From positions 1 to 33,133 of the forward strand of contig JAUCBJ010004125.1 of NCBI GenBank assembly GCA_032718475.1: 33,133 nt of DNA. Reading direction: 5' to 3'. How positions within the stretch are numbered: the stretch's first letter is position 1; each line of letters begins with the position of its first letter. Of this stretch, positions 30,182 through 33,133 are shown one piece after another. The position numbers were made by a program, and so were the translations under genes. The notes beneath the pieces were generated by a model that saw only the letters and a list, made by a program, of their open reading frames with translations, made no database searches and was not told where the DNA came from. The DNA comes from Nemertoderma westbladi (taxonomy: Eukaryota > Xenacoelomorpha > Nemertodermatida > Nemertodermatidae).

Positions 30182-31930
30182 CTAACTAGAACTACTTAGT
30201 GAGACACTAGTTTCCGAAGGGACGGGTAGTTTCCTTTTACGGGATTGCGCTGCTACGGGGTGCGTTCGCTGAAGGAATGGCGTGTACTTCCGGTGAGAGC
30301 CAATAAGCAAACCCGAGTTAGCGAACTTTATATTGGGCTGCGAACTGCCTGTATCAGTTGGATTATAAGGTTCCGAAGATGGAGACGATTCATGGCGGAG
30401 ATGATTGGATATAAAACTCAAATCGTCCACCATCACTGTATCACCTTTTTCAATCAGTTCCCGTAACTTCTCTCGTGCATCAGCTTTCCTTTCCTCGTCG
30501 CATTCATCGCTACTGATTCTCGCGTTAAACAGCGCCAACAATTTATGACGATTTATTCTTTCGTGATCTACCAGGAAAGGGGCTTCCCGCTTCCCCTCTG
30601 TCACCACGGCAACAGCCTCCTCGCATAGACTCCTCTTAACCGCCGATTCGGTCCACAACTGCTGAAAGTTTCGCACGAGATACTCTCGATTATTCCGGGA
30701 CAGCCGCCATCGGACGGTGTCCGGGAAGACGCAGTCGTAGAGAACTAAAGGGATCTCGGACGCCATCGGGTAGTTGGGTTTGTCGGGGAACTTGGAAGGG
30801 TCGAGGAGATCCGAGACGATTCCCGGGGGTTCCTGTTCCCGACCAACTAGGAACAGGATGGACATGATACAGCGGACCTGGTGGTAGAGGAAGCCCAGAC
30901 TGGCCACTGTGTAGGTGTACATAGCGGCGGGGTGGGGATCCTGTGGGTCAACACTGGGTGCACCCACCGAGTCAACACTGGATGAACCCGGCGGGTCGAC
31001 ACTGGATGACCCCCTCGGGTCTACTCCACCGTCCGCCGGGTCTATACTGCTCCAAAGTATGGTCCTACGGAAGTCGGTAATCTTCCGGTCCCGGTCCCTC
31101 TTGCAGAAGTTCCGGAAGTCGTTGAATCCGAGGAACCGGGAGGCCGCCTCCCGCATCAAGTCGAGTCGCAGTCCCCCAGCCGGAAAGTAGTACTTGTACA
31201 GCCGGTAGGAACAGCAGTGTCGTGAGGAGAAGTCCTCAGGGACTGGGGCCCAACCCACGACTCGGATGTCGCGAGGAAGACAGCGGTTAAGCAACGCTAC
31301 GTAGTCGATGGACTCGTCATCCTCCTCTTTCACTTCCTGGTGGTCTTTAGGCCTATCGAGTTTGTCGAGAACTCCATCAGTCGCATCGTCAGATCTAGTT
31401 TGCTCATCACTATGTTTATCAAACTTACGGCAAGCTCCATCAACCTCGCCAGGAACTCCGCTAGTTTCGTCGCCAGCTACACCCCGCGCGCTGTCCGTTC
31501 CTTCCGTGGACGGCACCACCCCTAGACCCCTGGTCGCGCGACACCGCACCGTCACGGCCACCACATTCCCCAATGCGCTGACACCCCGGTCTGTTCTCCC
31601 GCACTTATCGAATCCCAGCGGCCACTCAGTCGCCTCGTCGTACCGCGCCGAGAGACGCGTCTTCGCGAGCGCGGCGTACAACCGTTGCTCAACGGTATCG
31701 AGGTGGGCTCCGTGTTGCATCGCGAATCCGTTGTAATCCCAACCGAGGTAGGCAACTTTCAGAGCGATCCGACGTCGTCCGAATCTACTGGAATCCAAAT
31801 CCCGCGGTTTAAATTCCTTTTTCACGATCCCGTCCGCTTTATGCTCCAATACTTTAACGCGTTTTCGTAGACAGGCGATTTTACCAATGAGCTCCTCCTT
31901 GCTGCATGATAGCAACTCCGTATCGTCCAT
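30182..31930 (-). CDS. PUS3: PUS3, tRNA pseudouridine(38/39) synthase
   Basis: TruA-family enzyme that isomerises uridine to pseudouridine at positions 38 and 39 of the tRNA anticodon arm. From Met 31930 the protein has 582 residues; human PUS3 has 481. In order: a charged N-terminal helix like the human coiled coil; G-R-R-x-I-A-L-K-V-A-Y-L-G-W-D-Y-N-G-F; the catalytic Asp in C-G-R-T-D-R-G-V-S-A near 110-119; a 75-residue acidic insert; L-N-R-C-L-P-x-D-I-R; D-F-R-N-F-C-K; a 40-residue Ser/Pro/Asp repeat insert; and F-L-Y-H-Q-V-R-C-I-M-S-I-L-F-L-V-G. The C-terminal tail is long and Ser-rich. The M-D-D start fits the family. The frame also opens further upstream at 32014. Coding DNA is G/C-rich against AT-rich flanks and has no intron. 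Confidence 0.93.
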   Translation of the reverse strand: MDDTELLSCSKEELIGKIACLRKRVKVLEHKADGIVKKEFKPRDLDSSRFGRRRIALKVAYLGWDYNGFAMQHGAHLDTVEQRLYAALAKTRLSARYDEATEWPLGFDKCGRTDRGVSALGNVVAVTVRCRATRGLGVVPSTEGTDSARGVAGDETSGVPGEVDGACRKFDKHSDEQTRSDDATDGVLDKLDRPKDHQEVKEEDDESIDYVALLNRCLPRDIRVVGWAPVPEDFSSRHCCSYRLYKYYFPAGGLRLDLMREAASRFLGFNDFRNFCKRDRDRKITDFRRTILWSSIDPADGGVDPRGSSSVDPPGSSSVDSVGAPSVDPQDPHPAAMYTYTVASLGFLYHQVRCIMSILFLVGREQEPPGIVSDLLDPSKFPDKPNYPMASEIPLVLYDCVFPDTVRWRLSRNNREYLVRNFQQLWTESAVKRSLCEEAVAVVTEGKREAPFLVDHERINRHKLLALFNARISSDECDEERKADAREKLRELIEKGDTVMVDDLSFISNHLRHESSPSSEPYNPTDTGSSQPNIKFANSGLLIGSHRKYTPFLQRTHPVAAQSRKRKLPVPSETSVSLSSSS

Positions 31931-32014
31931 AGCTCTTCCACGCCGCTGCAGAACTAAAAAATTGTGACGTCGCGTGAAAATTTGAGGCAAAAAACGAAAT
32001 GCTAAATAACGCAT
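31931..32014 (-). CDS. PUS3: Possible N-terminal extension of PUS3 (mitochondrial-like leader)
   Basis: An in-frame ATG at 32014 would add 28 residues: M-R-Y-L-A-F-R-F-L-P and so on to R-R-G-R-A. They include seven Arg and no Asp or Glu, with hydrophobic residues in between, which is the composition of a mitochondrial targeting peptide. Yeast Pus3/Deg1 is known to modify cytoplasmic and mitochondrial tRNAs. The extension may instead be a chance open stretch of 5' UTR. Confidence 0.35.
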
Positions 32015-32019
32015 AAGTT

Positions 32020-33133
32020 ATCGATATAGATATAATGATAGTGTGTGTGGATCTTTAGGCCCAATCTACTGAATTTGGATTTATAGAATACAGGAATACT
32101 GGAATAGTCCTACATTAAGCTGTAAAGCATATGGAAGTAAGGAAGCCTCATGCATGGTATTTAATTCAAAGTAATTCAAATTTCCCACCATTATATTTAT
32201 ATTCAATATCGATCCAATAGAATTAACCAGTTTTACTGTACTATCATTATTGTTGTTAGCAGACCTTTTATAGACGAGGGTCCAATCTTGGCTCGGCGAA
32301 TTCTCGTATCAATGTTAAATTATCCATTAAGGATAAGGGGTCAGGTTAAAGTGTGATACGTTTCTGTGTTAGTGCGAAGCGAAAAGATGAACAAATATAT
32401 TTAATATACCATATCCAACCAATCCTGGCATCACTATGAAGCTACCAATTTAATATAAGCATATATGCATGTATCCTAATAATAATATTCTACAAAACCA
32501 GAGGGCGCTTTCTCTCAATAATGGTTTGGTTAATAATATAATGGAGGTAGACAGGTAGAGAGTGGGGGTTTCATGACTTTCATGTCAATATAATCGTCCA
32601 GTATCAATATAAGTCTGCCCGACAGCTTTTAGACTGATTGTTTAGTGGAATATTGGATTGAACGAAGACAGAGTTAAAGCTGAAAATATACTTGACATCC
32701 CAACATGTAGAACACGTTCTCTTCCAAGCCAATATCAATGTGCAGCACACACACAGACCAACAAACAAACATGTTTTTTGACAGCAAGAAGCCTTAAAGG
32801 TCTCTAATTATAATAAATTAAACAATAAATTGTTGTTTTAGATCGACAATTTTAAATTAATTGATGGAATATTGTCTATCCATTGATATTGGCCTATCCA
32901 TTCAATCAATAGTAGTTAGTAACTTACTAGGCACGCCATGAGCACCAGCAGCTGGTATTTCTATCATTGAGTCTATGGTAATCTTCGTGTTTTGTTGAGG
33001 CTATTTTTCGAATTAAAAAAAGACACTTTACTAAATTTTTCGAAACTGTTTTCCACATCCTGGGGTTGAGCTGAGTCGATTGATATAACTTTCATTGACG
33101 GACGAGCTATAGTTTCGGAGGAGTTCACCCGAT
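32020..33133. other. AT-rich intergenic DNA right of PUS3, no gene seen
   Basis: The PUS3 promoter should lie in the first few hundred bases, but no TATA box or initiator stands out. A CTCF-like core CCAGAGGGCGCT occurs at 32498-32509. I recognise no exon to the window end. Confidence 0.45.

Noticed and set aside
30245-31870. Several plus-strand open frames of 60-142 codons opposite PUS3
   Set aside because: They are antisense shadows of the G/C-rich PUS3 coding sequence.

Overview
The window is nuclear DNA from an animal, most likely a marine invertebrate; the phylum cannot be fixed from this sequence. The evidence is animal-type genes on both strands with spliced or intronless structures, an AT-rich background, non-LTR retrotransposons, foldback elements, satellite DNA and long poly(G)/poly(C) runs.

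Ordinary genes are few. DAD1, a subunit of oligosaccharyltransferase, lies on the plus strand at 16254-16595 as one uninterrupted 113-codon frame. An inositol-trisphosphate 3-kinase lies on the plus strand and is split by a phase-0 intron: one exon ends at 27072 and the last exon is 28624-29328. PUS3, a tRNA pseudouridine 38/39 synthase, lies on the minus strand at 30182-31930, with an optional upstream start at 32014 that would add a mitochondrial-presequence-like leader. A short orphan exon encoding an alpha-tubulin C-terminal tail lies on the minus strand at 8139-8245. An unrecognised coding-like frame touches the left edge on the minus strand. The genes show no operon-like linkage. Two are housekeeping functions (N-glycosylation, tRNA modification) and one is signalling (inositol phosphates).

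Layout: 1-131 is a coding-like edge. 144-3287 is an almost complete RTE-like LINE on the minus strand with a 12-bp target-site duplication. 3300-7500 is mostly anonymous AT-rich DNA with palindromes, a tRNA-like SINE and weak coding remnants. 7518-9612 holds four copies of one poly(C)-bearing repeat, two in each orientation, around the tubulin exon. 11060-12230 is a broken CR1/L2-like LINE on the minus strand. 12340-13330 holds diverged tandem repeats. 13623-15302 is a head-to-head pair of TIR elements forming a 1.7-kb foldback. DAD1 follows. 18044-18878 is a 5'-truncated second copy of the first LINE with a 10-bp target-site duplication. 21812-24642 is a 35-bp minisatellite of about 80 copies. 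25850-26340 is a small foldback element. The kinase and PUS3 occupy the right end.

The most useful results are the two-exon reconstruction of the kinase, the orphan tubulin tail, the possible dual-start PUS3, the two LINE insertions with visible target duplications, and the recurrent G/C homopolymers. No complete new system is demonstrated.
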